From: Candidatus Latescibacterota bacterium
Lineage (GTDB): Bacteria; Latescibacterota; UBA2968; UBA8231
Direction: 5' to 3'
Length of the DNA stretch: 58,205 nt
Assembly: GCA_022827165.1 (NCBI GenBank)
Contig: JAJDTN010000120.1
Span: 1-58,205 of the forward strand
Shown here: positions 43,154 to 53,200 of the stretch, piece by piece
Numbering within the stretch: the stretch's first letter is position 1
Layout of the letters: each line of letters opens with the position of its first letter
Notes under the pieces: generated by a model
What the model was told of the DNA's origin: nothing
What the model saw: the letters and a program-made list of their open reading frames with translations, nothing else
Database searches by the model: none
Position numbers and translations under genes: made by a program

Positions 43154-43543
43154 ATGACAACCCCCCCACCCAGGAGTTGCGGTCCCTTGTCCACCATCAC
43201 CAAGAAGGACCTGGCGCTTCTCGTCAGCCAGAACACGGGCTGCAAGAAGAACCTGGCCGCCAAGATGGTGGACAGCCTTTTCGTCGCCATGCGCGACAGC
43301 CTGATCGAGGGCAACCGCATCGAGATTCGGGGGTTCGGCGTCTTCCAGGTCAAGGACACCCGCCCCAAGCCGGCGGCCCGCAACCCCCGCACGGGCGAGA
43401 TCATCTACGTCCCCGCCCGCCGCAAGACGCACTTCAAGCCCGGCCGCCTCCTCAAGGAGGCCCTGCACCGGGCCCGGGACCCCGGCGGGACCTTCGCTCT
43501 CCCCCTCCACCTCGACGACGAAGAGGACGACGACGAGCCGTAG
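43154..43543 (+). CDS. HU/IHF-type DNA-binding protein
   Basis: A DNA-bending, nucleoid-associated protein. Core motifs ITKKDLALLVSQ, GNRIEIRGFGVFQVKDT and ARNPRTGEIIYVPARRKTHFKPG fit HU/IHF. The length is 129 residues from ATG at 43154, or 118 from TTG at 43187. The TTG has AGGAG about ten bases upstream and begins directly at the conserved LSTITKKDL, so I favour TTG; the ATG lacks a good site. The C-terminus has an added acidic tail (DDEEDDDEP), unlike typical 90-residue HU. Strong promoter upstream. Confidence 0.9.
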   Translation: MTTPPPRSCGPLSTITKKDLALLVSQNTGCKKNLAAKMVDSLFVAMRDSLIEGNRIEIRGFGVFQVKDTRPKPAARNPRTGEIIYVPARRKTHFKPGRLLKEALHRARDPGGTFALPLHLDDEEDDDEP

Positions 43544-43554
43544 CGCCGCCGCCG

Positions 43555-44202
43555 TCACTCCGCCTCCAGGATCTCCCGCACCTGCTCGCGCCAGTCGCCG
43601 GGCAGGCGCACCGCCCCTTCCACCCGCATCCCCTCCACCAGCGAGCCCAGGATCCGCCGCCGCTCGGCGAACTCCGGGACCGTGCGCCGCACGTGCTCGC
43701 GGGCCCGGCCGAGGGCGGTCAGGTACTCGGCGAACTCCTGCCCGAAGAACCCCTCCAGGTCCTGGCGCAGGCGCCGCGACAGGGAGGGGCTGGCGTTGCT
43801 GGTGCTGATGCTGATGCGCAGGGGGCCGGCGCCGACGAGGGCGCCCATGCCGAAGTGGGACCGGGCGGCGTCGTCGTAGGTGTTGACCAGGATGCCGCGC
43901 TCCCGGCAGGTGTCCCAGACCTCGTCGCAGAGGGAGCGGTCGCTGCGCACCGTGTTCATCACCAGGAAGACCTCGTCGAGGTCGGAGGGCCGGTAGGTCC
44001 GCAGGCGCAGCTCCAGCCGGCCGCGGTCGTGCCCGTCGCGCAGCGCCGCCGTCGCCTCGGGGCTGACCACCCGGAGCCGGGCCCCGGCGTCGACCAGGCG
44101 CCCGGACTTGTCCTCGGCCTCGGCGCCGCCGCCGATGACCAGGCACCGGTGGCCGCGCACGTCGAGGCCGACCTGGAAGAGCGGGTTGAGGCCGCCGGTC
44201 AC
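43555..44202 (-). CDS. Precorrin-2 dehydrogenase/sirohydrochlorin ferrochelatase
   Basis: A 215-residue Met8/CysG-N-like protein that oxidises precorrin-2 with NAD and inserts iron to make siroheme. The NAD loop CLVIGGGAEAEDKSG near residue 20 matches GGGxxAxxK. NTYDDAARSHFGMGALV and RISISTSNASPSLSRRLRQDLEGF follow. The C-terminal dimer region is present. Its ATG overlaps the moaB stop by four bases, the third gene in a rhodanese-MoaB-siroheme chain. No methyltransferase domain is fused, so a separate uroporphyrinogen methylase is needed. Confidence 0.87.
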   Translation of the reverse strand: MTGGLNPLFQVGLDVRGHRCLVIGGGAEAEDKSGRLVDAGARLRVVSPEATAALRDGHDRGRLELRLRTYRPSDLDEVFLVMNTVRSDRSLCDEVWDTCRERGILVNTYDDAARSHFGMGALVGAGPLRISISTSNASPSLSRRLRQDLEGFFGQEFAEYLTALGRAREHVRRTVPEFAERRRILGSLVEGMRVEGAVRLPGDWREQVREILEAE

Positions 44203-44708
44203 CGTCTTGGGGAGATGGTGTGGACCAGGTGGCCGAGCTCCGGCAGGATGAGCTTGTCCATGGCCAGGCGCACGGCCGCGGTCGAGCCGGGCAGGGAGAT
44301 CAGGATCCGCCCCCGGTAGGTGCCGGCCGTGGCCCGGGACATGATCGCCGCCGCTCCGATCTCCTCGTAGGAGAGGGCGCGGAAGATCTCGCCGAAGCCG
44401 GGCAGCCGCTTGTCGAGCATGTTGTCGACGACCTCGAAGGTGTTGTCCCGGGGCGCGATGCCGGTGCCGCCGTTGAGGATCAGGGCCTGGCAGCCGCCTT
44501 TCTCCAGGGCCATCGCCATCTCGCCCTTGATCTGCCGCGCCGTGTCCTTGACGATGGCGTAGTGGACCACCTTGTGGCCGGCGCCGGTGAGGCGCTCCCG
44601 GATGAGCCCTCCGCTCCTGTCGCTGTCGCGGTCGCGGGTATCGCTGACGGTGATCACCGCCACCCCCACCTCGGTGGGGGCGGCCTCTCTATGCTCGACG
44701 TGGCTCAT
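44199..44708 (-). CDS. moaB: Molybdenum cofactor protein, MoaB/Mog type
   Basis: A 169-residue molybdopterin-binding-fold protein involved in molybdopterin adenylation or molybdenum insertion. GVAVITVSDTRDRDSDRSG, LNGGTGIAPRDNTFE and ILISLPGSTAAVRLAMD are the family motifs. Overlaps the rhodanese stop (ATGA) and the siroheme gene, so the three are coupled. MoaB and Mog are hard to tell apart here; the call is MoaB-type by length. Confidence 0.88.
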   Translation of the reverse strand: MSHVEHREAAPTEVGVAVITVSDTRDRDSDRSGGLIRERLTGAGHKVVHYAIVKDTARQIKGEMAMALEKGGCQALILNGGTGIAPRDNTFEVVDNMLDKRLPGFGEIFRALSYEEIGAAAIMSRATAGTYRGRILISLPGSTAAVRLAMDKLILPELGHLVHTISPRR

Positions 44709-45151
44709 GAGGCGCCGTCCCGACCGCCGGCTAGCGAGGCGTAGCTGCGGCCCTCCGGATCGCCGGAGCCGGTGGGCAGCCCGAGCTCGGCCCAGCCCTT
44801 GTCCAGGCTCTGCCCGGAAGGCGAGCGCCGGCCGCCGAAGCCGCCCTTGACGTTGCTCACGTCGGTGTAGCCGGCGGCCTCCAGGATCCCGGCGGCGGCG
44901 GCGGAACGCTGCCCGCTCAGGCAGCCGAGGAGCAGCCGGGCGTCCCTCGGAAAGCGCGACTCCATGACGGAGAGGAAGTCGGCGTTGGGCGCCAGGCCCA
45001 GGGCCTGGCGGTGCATGACGGGGACGTTGAGGGCGCCGGCGGGGTGGCCCTCCCGGAACTCCGGGACCGAACGCACGTCCACGTAGACATGACCGTCGGC
45101 GGCGTCGAGGAGGGCCGCGGCCTCCTCGACTGTGACTTCCTTGTGGCTCAT
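44705..45151 (-). CDS. Rhodanese-like sulfurtransferase
   Basis: A 148-residue single-domain rhodanese. YVDVRSVPEFREGHPAGALNVP is the CH2A motif and GCLSGQRSAAAAG gives the active-site Cys77 loop. It accepts a persulfide and may supply sulfur for molybdopterin or siroheme-related steps, consistent with its neighbours MoaB and the siroheme enzyme. The C-terminal 30 residues are an unmatched extension. ATG lies just downstream of AAGGAGG. Confidence 0.85.
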   Translation of the reverse strand: MSHKEVTVEEAAALLDAADGHVYVDVRSVPEFREGHPAGALNVPVMHRQALGLAPNADFLSVMESRFPRDARLLLGCLSGQRSAAAAGILEAAGYTDVSNVKGGFGGRRSPSGQSLDKGWAELGLPTGSGDPEGRSYASLAGGRDGAS

Positions 45152-45225
45152 GGGGGGTGACCTCCTTGGAGGATGAACTCGGGGGACCCGGGCGGGGATC
45201 GCGGGCCAGCGCCGCGACCGTCACC

Positions 45226-45254
45226 TTGACAGAGTCCCCGATGTACGGCAGACT
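45226..45254 (+). promoter_or_regulatory. Putative promoter for the RND efflux operon
   Basis: TTGACA at 45226-45231, a 17-base spacer and a weak -10 (CAGACT). If used, the transcript starts near 45261, which would exclude the upstream ATG at 45241 as a start for the adaptor gene. Confidence 0.4.
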
Positions 45255-45276
45255 CGCCCTTCCCGATCGCTCCGTA

Positions 45277-46398
45277 ATGTATTGTTTCCAACAACATAGA
45301 CAACTTCTGCCGGGCCTCGCGGCGATCCTCTTGGCGGCCCTCGCCGGCTGCGGCCCGATCGGCGGCGCCCAGGACCCCGAAGAGGGCGCCGAGACCGCCG
45401 AGGCCGCCGCCGACTCGGCCCGGGCCGACACCACCGCCGCCGCCGTGCCGGTGCAGACACGCCCCACGGTGCGCGGCGACATCTCCTCCGCCCTGGTCTT
45501 CAGCTCCACCATCGAGACCGAGGACGCCGTCGAGATCCACCCCGAGGTCAGCGGCCGCGTCGAGGAGGTCGCCGTCGAGGAGGGCGACCAGGTGGCCGCG
45601 GGGGACCTGCTGGTCCGCCTCGACGCCGAGCAGGCCGGGCTCGAGGACCGCGAGAGCGAGGTGAACCTGCGCCAGCTCGAGAGCTCCTTCGGCCGCACGG
45701 AGGAGATGTTCGGCCGCGGCCTGATCTCGACCCAGGAGTACGAGGACCAGCGGTTCGAGCTCGAGCGCGCCCGCCTGCGCCGCGAGCGGGCCGGTCTCGC
45801 CCTCGCCCACACCGAGATCCGCGCCCCCTTCTCGGGGGTCATCACCTCCCGCCAGGTGCAGACCGGCGCCCGCGTGTCGCCGGCGGTCAAGCTCTTCGAC
45901 CTGGTCAAGCTCGACGACATGATCGCCCGCGTGCACGTGCCCGGACGCTACCTGATGCAGGTGAGCGTCGGACAGACGGCCGCGGTCTCCAGCGACTTTG
46001 TGGATGGCGTCGACTGCCCGGCGTACGTGAAGCGGATCAGCCCGGTCGTCGATCCCCGGTCCGGCACCTTCAAGGTCACCGTGGGCGTGCAGGACCCCTG
46101 GCGCCATCTGCGACCCGGCATCTTCGTCACCGTGCGCGTCGTCACCGGCACCCACGCGCAGGCGGTGCTCGTGCCCAAGGAGGCCGTCGTCTACGAGGCC
46201 GACGAGCGCTACGTCTTCGTCGTCGAAGGCGGCACGGCGCGGCGCCTGCGCCTCGACGCCGGCTACGAGAACGCCGACTTCGTCGAGGCCCTCTCGGGGC
46301 TGTCCGCCGACGCCGACGTCATCGTCGTCGGCCAGAAGGGGCTCCGGGACCAGGCCGGCGTCAAGGTCGTCAACCCTCCCGCCCCAGCCGCGGGATGA
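45277..46398 (+). CDS. RND efflux periplasmic adaptor lipoprotein (HlyD/AcrA type)
   Basis: A 373-residue membrane-fusion protein. The signal peptide MYCFQQHRQLLPGLAAILLA ends in lipobox LAGC (Cys25). It has a lipoyl/hairpin region (VSGRVEEVAVEEGDQVAAGDLL; long helices near residues 110-165), then THTEIRAPFSGVITSRQV-like strand and barrel domains. It links the RND pump to an outer-membrane channel. Start ATG at 45277 fits the signal peptide best; ATG at 45241 is possible. Its stop overlaps the permease start (ATGA). Confidence 0.85.
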   Translation: MYCFQQHRQLLPGLAAILLAALAGCGPIGGAQDPEEGAETAEAAADSARADTTAAAVPVQTRPTVRGDISSALVFSSTIETEDAVEIHPEVSGRVEEVAVEEGDQVAAGDLLVRLDAEQAGLEDRESEVNLRQLESSFGRTEEMFGRGLISTQEYEDQRFELERARLRRERAGLALAHTEIRAPFSGVITSRQVQTGARVSPAVKLFDLVKLDDMIARVHVPGRYLMQVSVGQTAAVSSDFVDGVDCPAYVKRISPVVDPRSGTFKVTVGVQDPWRHLRPGIFVTVRVVTGTHAQAVLVPKEAVVYEADERYVFVVEGGTARRLRLDAGYENADFVEALSGLSADADVIVVGQKGLRDQAGVKVVNPPAPAAG

Positions 46399-49300
46399 CC
46401 GGCGCGAGCCCTCCGGCCGGCGGCCCCCCGGAGGCCTCCGGCGCCGGGGGCGCGTCCTCCCTCTTCGCCGTCACCACCCGCCGTCCGGTGGCCATCCTGA
46501 TGGTGGTCATGGCGGTCTGCGTCTTCGGCTGGGTCTCCTACCAGCGCCTCTCCCTGGAGCTGATGCCCGACGTCGCCTACCCGGCGCTGACGGTGCGCAC
46601 CCAGTACCCGGGCAGCGCTCCCGAGGAGGTGGAGAAGCTGGTCTCCCGGCCCCTGGAGCGAGAGCTGGGCATCCTCCCGCGCCTGGTGGCCATGCGCTCC
46701 ATCAGCAAGGCCGGCCAATCGGACGTGGTCCTCGAGTTCGAGTGGGAGACCGACATGAACGCCGCGGCCGCCGACATCCGCGAGAAGGTGGACCGCACCT
46801 GGCTGCCCGAGGAGGCCGGCAAGCCGCTGCTGCTGCGCTACGATCCCTCCCTCGAGCCGGTCCTGCGCGTCGGCCTGTCCGGCGGGCGGGGGCTGTACCA
46901 TCTGCGCGAGCTGGCCGAGGAGGAGGTGCGGCGGGAGCTGGAGTCGATCCCCGGGGTGGCCGCCGTCAAGGTCCGGGGCGGCCTGGAGCAGGAGATCCAC
47001 GTGGCCTTGCGGGAGCGGCAGATCGCCCTCCTCGGGCTCGACGCGGCCACCGTCGAGCAGCGGTTGGCCGAGGCCGACGTCAACCTGCCGGGAGGCCGCC
47101 TGCGCGAGGGGGGCACGGAGTACCTGGTGCGCACCCTCATCGAGCTCGACTCCGTCGCAGAGATCGAGGAGCTGGTCGTGGCCCGCCCCGGCGGCGCCGA
47201 GATCCGCCTGCGGGACATCGCCCGGGTGGAGGTCTCGCACAAGGACCGGGAGATCCTCACGCGCGTCAACGGCCGCGAGAGCGTCGATCTCGAGATCCAC
47301 AAGGAGGCCGGGGCCAACATCGTCGCCGTGGCGCGCACGGTGCGGGACCGCCTCCTCGGCACCGAGGAGCAGCGGGCCTGGGTGGCGTCGCGGGACAGCG
47401 CCGCCGCCGCGGCGCCGGAGGCCGATGCCGGGGAGGACGCCGAGGCGCGGCGCCAGGCGGCGGCCGTGCGCACCGCCACCGAGCAGCGCATGACCGACTT
47501 CGTCGCCCACCGCCTGCCGGCCGGGGTGGGCCTCGACGTGCTGTCGGACCAGTCGGCCTTCATCGAGAGTTCCATCGACGAGGTCCGCAACAACGTCCTC
47601 CTGGGGGGCGCCATCGCCGGCCTCGTGCTGCTCGTCTTCCTGCGCAACGTCGTCCACACCCTCATCGTGGCGGTCACCATCCCCGTCTCGGTGGTGGCCA
47701 CCTTCGCGCCCATGCACCTCTTCGGCGTCTCCCTCAACATCATGTCCCTCGGCGGCCTCGCCCTCGGCGTGGGGATGCTCGTGGACAACTCCATCGTCGT
47801 CCTGGAGAGCATCTTCCGCTGCCGCGAGGAGGGCGACGACCCGGTCACCGCCACGGTGCGGGGCACCGCCGCCGTGAGCAGCGCCGTGTGCGCCTCCACC
47901 CTGACCACGGTGGCCGTGTTCTTCCCCATCGTCTTCGTCGAGGGCGTGGCCGGCCAGGTCTTCGGCGACATGGCGCTGACGGTGGTGTTCTCGCTCCTCG
48001 CGTCGCTGGCGGTGGCCCTCTGGTTCATCCCCATGCTGGCCTCGCGCAGCGCCGGCCTGCCGGGGCTGGCCCCGGAGTCGCCCTTCCTGCGGCTGCCCTC
48101 CGGCCAGGGCCTGCGCCGGGCCCTGGGCCCCGGCCTCGCCCTCGGGGCGCGGCTGCGGCAGGGCGCCCTCGTCCTGCCCCTGCTGCTGCGGGATCTGGCG
48201 GCGCGCGCGCTCCTGGCCCTGGCCGCGGTCCTGTGGGCGGTCCTGCAGAGCGCCGTCCTGCTGATCTTCCAGCTCGTCTGGCCGCTGCTGTGGCTGAGGG
48301 CGCGTTGGCGGCCGCGCCTGCCCTCCCACCGCCGCGTGGCCGCGTGGGCGTCGCGGCCGCCGCCGGTGCGCGGCTTCCCCGACTCGGTCTGGCCCGGCCT
48401 GCTCGACAACGGGTCGGCCGCCGTCCTGGGCGCCGACTGGGGCCGCTGGACCGCCTGGGTCCGGGGCCCCGGCAGCCGGACCGGGTTCGCGGCGCGGGCC
48501 CTGAGCGGGGTCCCCGTCATCCTCTGGCTGCTCCTGCGCTTCCTGGTGCACGACGTCCTGTGTCTGGCGCGGAGCCTGCTGCTGACCGTGCTCCTCCTCG
48601 CCGCGGTGCTGGCTTCGGGGGGCCTCGTGCTGGCCGCCCTCGTGCTGTCGCCGACGGCGCCGGTCCTCGCCCTGCTGAGGGGCGGCCTGGAGCTGGCCCG
48701 GCGGACCTACCCCGGCGTCCTCGGCGGCGCCCTGCGCCGGCGCGCCTTCGTCCTGGGGGGCGCGGCCCTCGCCTTCTGGGCCTGCTGGACGCAGCTGCTG
48801 CCGGCCCTCGGCACGGAGCTGATCCCCCCCGTCCACCAGGGCGAGTTCCGCGTCGACCTGACCCTGCCGGTGGGCACCCCGCTGGAGCGCACGGCCGCGG
48901 CCGCCGCCGAGGTGGAGGCCATCGCCCTCGGGCTGCCGGGGGTGGAGCGCGCCGCCACCCGGGTCGGCTCGGACCGCACCGCCGCGGCCACCGCCGACGA
49001 GGGCGAGCACACGGCCCGCGTCGCCGTCTACCTGGCGCCGGAGGTGGGGCCGGACGCCGAGGACCGCGTCATCGAGGACCTGCGCGGGCGCCTGCGGCGA
49101 CTCCCGGAGGTGGAGGCGGAGATCTCCTTCCCCTCCCTCTTCAGCCTGCGGACCCCCGTGGAGGTGGAGATCCGCGGCGAGGACCTGGGGGGGCTGCGCC
49201 GCCTGAGCGCCGAGACGGTGAGCGTCCTCTCCGCCCTGCCCGGTCTCGCCGACGTGCGGTCGACGCAGCAGGCCGGCCACCCGGAGCTGCAGATCCTCTA

Positions 49301-50228
49301 CGACCGCGAGCGGCTGGCCAGCTACGGCCTCGACCTGCGCGCCGTGGCCGAGTTGGTGCGCCACAAGGTGCAGGGCCGCGTCGCCACCGGACTGCGCCGC
49401 GACGAGCGCACCATCGACGTCCTCGTGCGCCTGCGCGAGGAGGACCGCCTCGGCGTCGAGGAACTGGAGCGGCTGGTGGTCAACCCCGGGGGCGAGGTGC
49501 CGATCCGCCTGGGTTCGGTGGCCGGGATCCGCATCGCCGAGGGCCCGAGCGAGATCCGCCGCATCGACCAGCAGCGCGCCGCCCTGGTGACGGCCAACGT
49601 GGAGGGCCTGGACCTGGGCACGGCGGCCGGGGCGATCCGCTCGGCCCTCGGCGCCGCGGCCTTCCCGCCGGGGTTCACCTTCCTGGTGAGCGGCCAGAGC
49701 ACCGAGATGGAGCGCTCCCTCGAGAGCCTGCTCTTCGCCCTCGGGCTGGCCGTCTTCCTGGTCTACATCGTCATGGCCGGCCAGTTCGAGTCCCTCGTGC
49801 ACCCCTTCGTCATCCTCTTCACCGTGCCCCTGGCGGCGACCGGCGCCGTCGTCGCCCTCTACCTCATGGAGACGCCCCTGAGCGTCGTCGTCTTCATCGG
49901 CTTCATCATGCTCGCCGGCATCGTCGTCAACAACGCCATCGTCCTGGTCGACTACATCAACCGCCTGCGGCGCTCCGGGGTGGCCGCCGGCGAGGCGATC
50001 GTGCAGGCCGGGTCCGTGCGCCTGCGGCCGATCCTGATGACCACGTCGACCACCGTCCTCGGCCTGCTGCCCATGGCCCTCGGCCTCGGGGACGGCGCCG
50101 AGATCCGCTCGCCCATGGCGGTCACCGTCATCGCCGGGCTCATCAGCTCCACCTTCCTCACCCTCGTGGTGATCCCCGCCGTCTATTCCCTCACCGCCGG
50201 CCGCGGCGGGCCGGGAGGGTCCGCGTGA
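46395..50228 (+). CDS. RND efflux permease 1, with extra central membrane insert
   Basis: A 1277-residue proton-driven RND transporter. Residues 29-55 hold TM1 (RRPVAILMVVMAVCVFGWVS); YPGSAPEEVEKLVSRPLE and the docking region follow. ALGVGMLVDNSIVVLES carries the TM4 Asp. TM10-12 end with GIVVNNAIVLVDYINR. Between TM6 and TM7 (about residues 551-782) lie about 230 extra residues, with four hydrophobic stretches and Arg-rich loops. The usual family length is 1000-1050. Coupled to the adaptor and to permease 2. Substrate unknown. Confidence 0.88.
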   Translation: MTGASPPAGGPPEASGAGGASSLFAVTTRRPVAILMVVMAVCVFGWVSYQRLSLELMPDVAYPALTVRTQYPGSAPEEVEKLVSRPLERELGILPRLVAMRSISKAGQSDVVLEFEWETDMNAAAADIREKVDRTWLPEEAGKPLLLRYDPSLEPVLRVGLSGGRGLYHLRELAEEEVRRELESIPGVAAVKVRGGLEQEIHVALRERQIALLGLDAATVEQRLAEADVNLPGGRLREGGTEYLVRTLIELDSVAEIEELVVARPGGAEIRLRDIARVEVSHKDREILTRVNGRESVDLEIHKEAGANIVAVARTVRDRLLGTEEQRAWVASRDSAAAAAPEADAGEDAEARRQAAAVRTATEQRMTDFVAHRLPAGVGLDVLSDQSAFIESSIDEVRNNVLLGGAIAGLVLLVFLRNVVHTLIVAVTIPVSVVATFAPMHLFGVSLNIMSLGGLALGVGMLVDNSIVVLESIFRCREEGDDPVTATVRGTAAVSSAVCASTLTTVAVFFPIVFVEGVAGQVFGDMALTVVFSLLASLAVALWFIPMLASRSAGLPGLAPESPFLRLPSGQGLRRALGPGLALGARLRQGALVLPLLLRDLAARALLALAAVLWAVLQSAVLLIFQLVWPLLWLRARWRPRLPSHRRVAAWASRPPPVRGFPDSVWPGLLDNGSAAVLGADWGRWTAWVRGPGSRTGFAARALSGVPVILWLLLRFLVHDVLCLARSLLLTVLLLAAVLASGGLVLAALVLSPTAPVLALLRGGLELARRTYPGVLGGALRRRAFVLGGAALAFWACWTQLLPALGTELIPPVHQGEFRVDLTLPVGTPLERTAAAAAEVEAIALGLPGVERAATRVGSDRTAAATADEGEHTARVAVYLAPEVGPDAEDRVIEDLRGRLRRLPEVEAEISFPSLFSLRTPVEVEIRGEDLGGLRRLSAETVSVLSALPGLADVRSTQQAGHPELQILYDRERLASYGLDLRAVAELVRHKVQGRVATGLRRDERTIDVLVRLREEDRLGVEELERLVVNPGGEVPIRLGSVAGIRIAEGPSEIRRIDQQRAALVTANVEGLDLGTAAGAIRSALGAAAFPPGFTFLVSGQSTEMERSLESLLFALGLAVFLVYIVMAGQFESLVHPFVILFTVPLAATGAVVALYLMETPLSVVVFIGFIMLAGIVVNNAIVLVDYINRLRRSGVAAGEAIVQAGSVRLRPILMTTSTTVLGLLPMALGLGDGAEIRSPMAVTVIAGLISSTFLTLVVIPAVYSLTAGRGGPGGSA

Positions 50229-53200
50229 GCGAGCCCCGGGGATACCTGCTCCCCCGCCTCAGCCTCGACCGGCCGGTGAGCGTCATCATGGCCGTCGCCG
50301 CCCTCCTCGTGGTCGGCGTCGTGGCCTACACCCGCATCCCCCTCGACCTGGTGCCGGGCGGCCTGGAGGGCGACCGGCTCTACGTGCGCGCCGGGTACGC
50401 CGACGCCAGCCCCGCCGAGGTGGAGCGCGAGGTGACCCGCCCCCTGGAGGAGGCGATCGCCACCGTGCCCCGCGTCGGCCGCGTGATCAGCGGCGCCGAC
50501 CGCGGCGGCGCCTGGGCCAACGTGCAGTTCCTGCCGGGCACGGACATGCACGAGGCCTACGCCGACCTGCGCGACCGCATCGACCGGGCCATGGCGGAGC
50601 TGCCCGAGGAGATCGAGCGCGTGCAGGTGTTGCGCTGGAACCAGGACGACTGGCCGGTCATGTGGATCGGCGCCTCCCTGGAGGGGGAGTTCGCCGACGC
50701 CTTCCAGCTCCTCGACGTGCACGTGCGCCCCGCCCTGCAGCGCATCGAGGGCGTGGGCACCGTCGAGGTCCGGGGCGAGGCGGCGCGGCAGGTGCGCATC
50801 GAGCTGGACCAGGGGCGGCTGCGCGGCCACGGCGTGTCGCCGTACGAGGTCGGGCGGCGGCTGGCGAGCCTCAACTTCGCGCTGCCCGGGGGCCGCGTGA
50901 TGGAGGGAGGGCGGCGGATCCACGTGCGCTCCCTGGGGCGCTTCGAGTCCCTCGACGAGGTCCGCCAGCTCATCGTCGACGACGAACACGGGCTGCGCCT
51001 CGGGGACGTGGCCGAGGTCGCCCTCAAGCCGCCGAAGCAGGAGTGGTTCACCCGCATCGACGGGCGCCCCGCCCTCGGCATCGAGGTGATGAAGGCCTCG
51101 GGGGGCAACCTCGTGGAGATCTCCCGCGGCGTGCGCGCCAAGTTGGCGGAGCTGCAGCGGCGGCCCCATCTGGAGGGCGTCGACTTCGAGATCTTCTGGG
51201 ACCAGGGCGAGCACATCGTCGAGTCGGTGGACAACCTCAAGTCCACCGGTCTGTGGGGCGGCCTCTTCGCCGGCCTGGTGCTGCTGTTCTTCCTGCGCGC
51301 CGTGCGCATGACCCTGATCATCACCCTCGCCATCCCCCTCTCGGTGACGGCCACGGTGGCCACCATCTACTTCCTGGGCTGGAGCCTCAACCTGATCACC
51401 ATGATGGGGCTCATGCTCAGCCTCGGCCTGGTGGTGGACAACGCCATCGTCATCGTCGAGAACATCCACCGGCGGCGGCAGGAGGGCGCCGGGCCCCGGG
51501 AGGCGTCGATCCGCGGCGCCGGCGAGGTCGGGCTGGCGGTGACCATGGCCACCCTGACCACGGTGGTCGTCTTCCTGCCGCTGATCCTGATGAGCGGCGA
51601 CGAGGAGTTCGCCTTCATCATGCTGCGCCTCGGCGGTCCCGTCGTCGTCGGGCTGCTGGCGTCGCTGGTCATCGCTCTGCTCATCGTCCCCCTGGCGGCG
51701 CAGCGCATCGGCACCTCGGGGGGCGGCGATCCGCGCATCATCGCCCGGGGCCGCGCCGCGTACGAGCGCGTCCTCGCGTGGGTCCTCACCCACCGCCTGG
51801 ACACGACGCTGATCGTCCTCGCCGCCATGGCGAGCATGCAGATCCCCATGCAGGGCCTGGAGCGCACCGACGGCGGCAGCCGCAGCCGGAAGGACATCTG
51901 GCTGGCCCTCCGCATGCCCGAGGGCCAGACCATCGAGGCGGCGGACCGCTTCATCGCCGGCGTCGAGGACACCCTGCTGAGCCACCGCGAGAGCTACGGC
52001 ATCCGCCTCGTCGAGACCTGGTCGAGCAACAGCTTCGGCCGCATCCACCTGATCCTGGAGGAGGACGAGTCCAACGACTGGTACGCCGTGGCCTGGAACG
52101 ACCTGCTGGAGTCGGCGGGCCTGCGGCATTCGCCGCACATGGACTACGTCGAGGTCCTGGAGGACATCGAGGAGCGGCTCCCGATGCCTCCCGGCTTCGA
52201 GATGCGCATCAACTGGCGCGACGGCGGCGGCGACGACAACACGGTCTCCGTCAACCTCCACGGCCCCGACACCGACCGCCTCGTGGAGCTGTCCCGGGAG
52301 GTGGAGCGCCGGCTGGAGGGGATCCCCGGCCTGCTCTCGGTGCAGACCGACGTCGACCGCGGCGCCACCGAGCTGCGGGTGCGCCTCGACCGCGCCCAGG
52401 TGCGCCGCTACGGCCTCGACCCGCGGGTGATCTCGGGCAACATCTCCTACGCCCTGCGCGGCCGGGAGCTGACCCGGATGCACACCGACGACGGCCGCGA
52501 GGTGAGCGTGTTCTTCCAGCTCCGCGAGGCCGACCGCCGCAGCCTGCACCAGCTCCGCAACCTGAGCTTCCGCGCCCCCGGGGGCAACGAGATCCCCCTG
52601 GAGACCCTGGCCCGGCTGGAGGTGGCGCAGGGCCTGGGCGGGATCCGGCGCGAGGACCGGCAGACGGTCCTCGCCGTCACCGCCACGACGACCGAGGCTG
52701 GAGCCGAAAGCCTCTTCGAGCGGGTGGACGAGGCCATGGCCGGCTTCGAGACGCCCCGCGGCTACCGCTGGGACAAGGGCGAGCGCTTCCAGCGCCTGCA
52801 GCAACAGGAGGACAGCCGCCTCTTCGCCCTGATCCTGTCCGTGACCTTCGTCTTCCTCCTCATGGGCGTCCTCTTCGAGTCCTTCGTGCTGCCCCTCTCG
52901 GTGATCGTGGCCATCCCCTTCTCCTTCCTCGGCGTGTTCTGGACCCTGTACCTCACGAAGACCCCCTTCGACCTGCTCAGCGGCATCGGCACCGTCATCC
53001 TCGTGGGCGTGGTCGTCAACAACGCCATCGTCCTCATCGACCTGGCCAACCGCCTGCGCGCCGAGGGCCACGATCGCTTCGAGGCCCTCATGGAGGCCGG
53101 CCGCCTCCGCTTCCGCCCGATCCTGATGACCACCTTCACCACCATCTGCGGCCTGCTGCCCATGGCCGTGGGCAACGCCCGCATGATCGGCATGCCTTAC

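Noticed and set aside
46263..53071. Long antisense open frames under the RND permeases
   Set aside because: His/Gly/Arg-rich translations with no domain features; the plus strand encodes the well-matched permeases.
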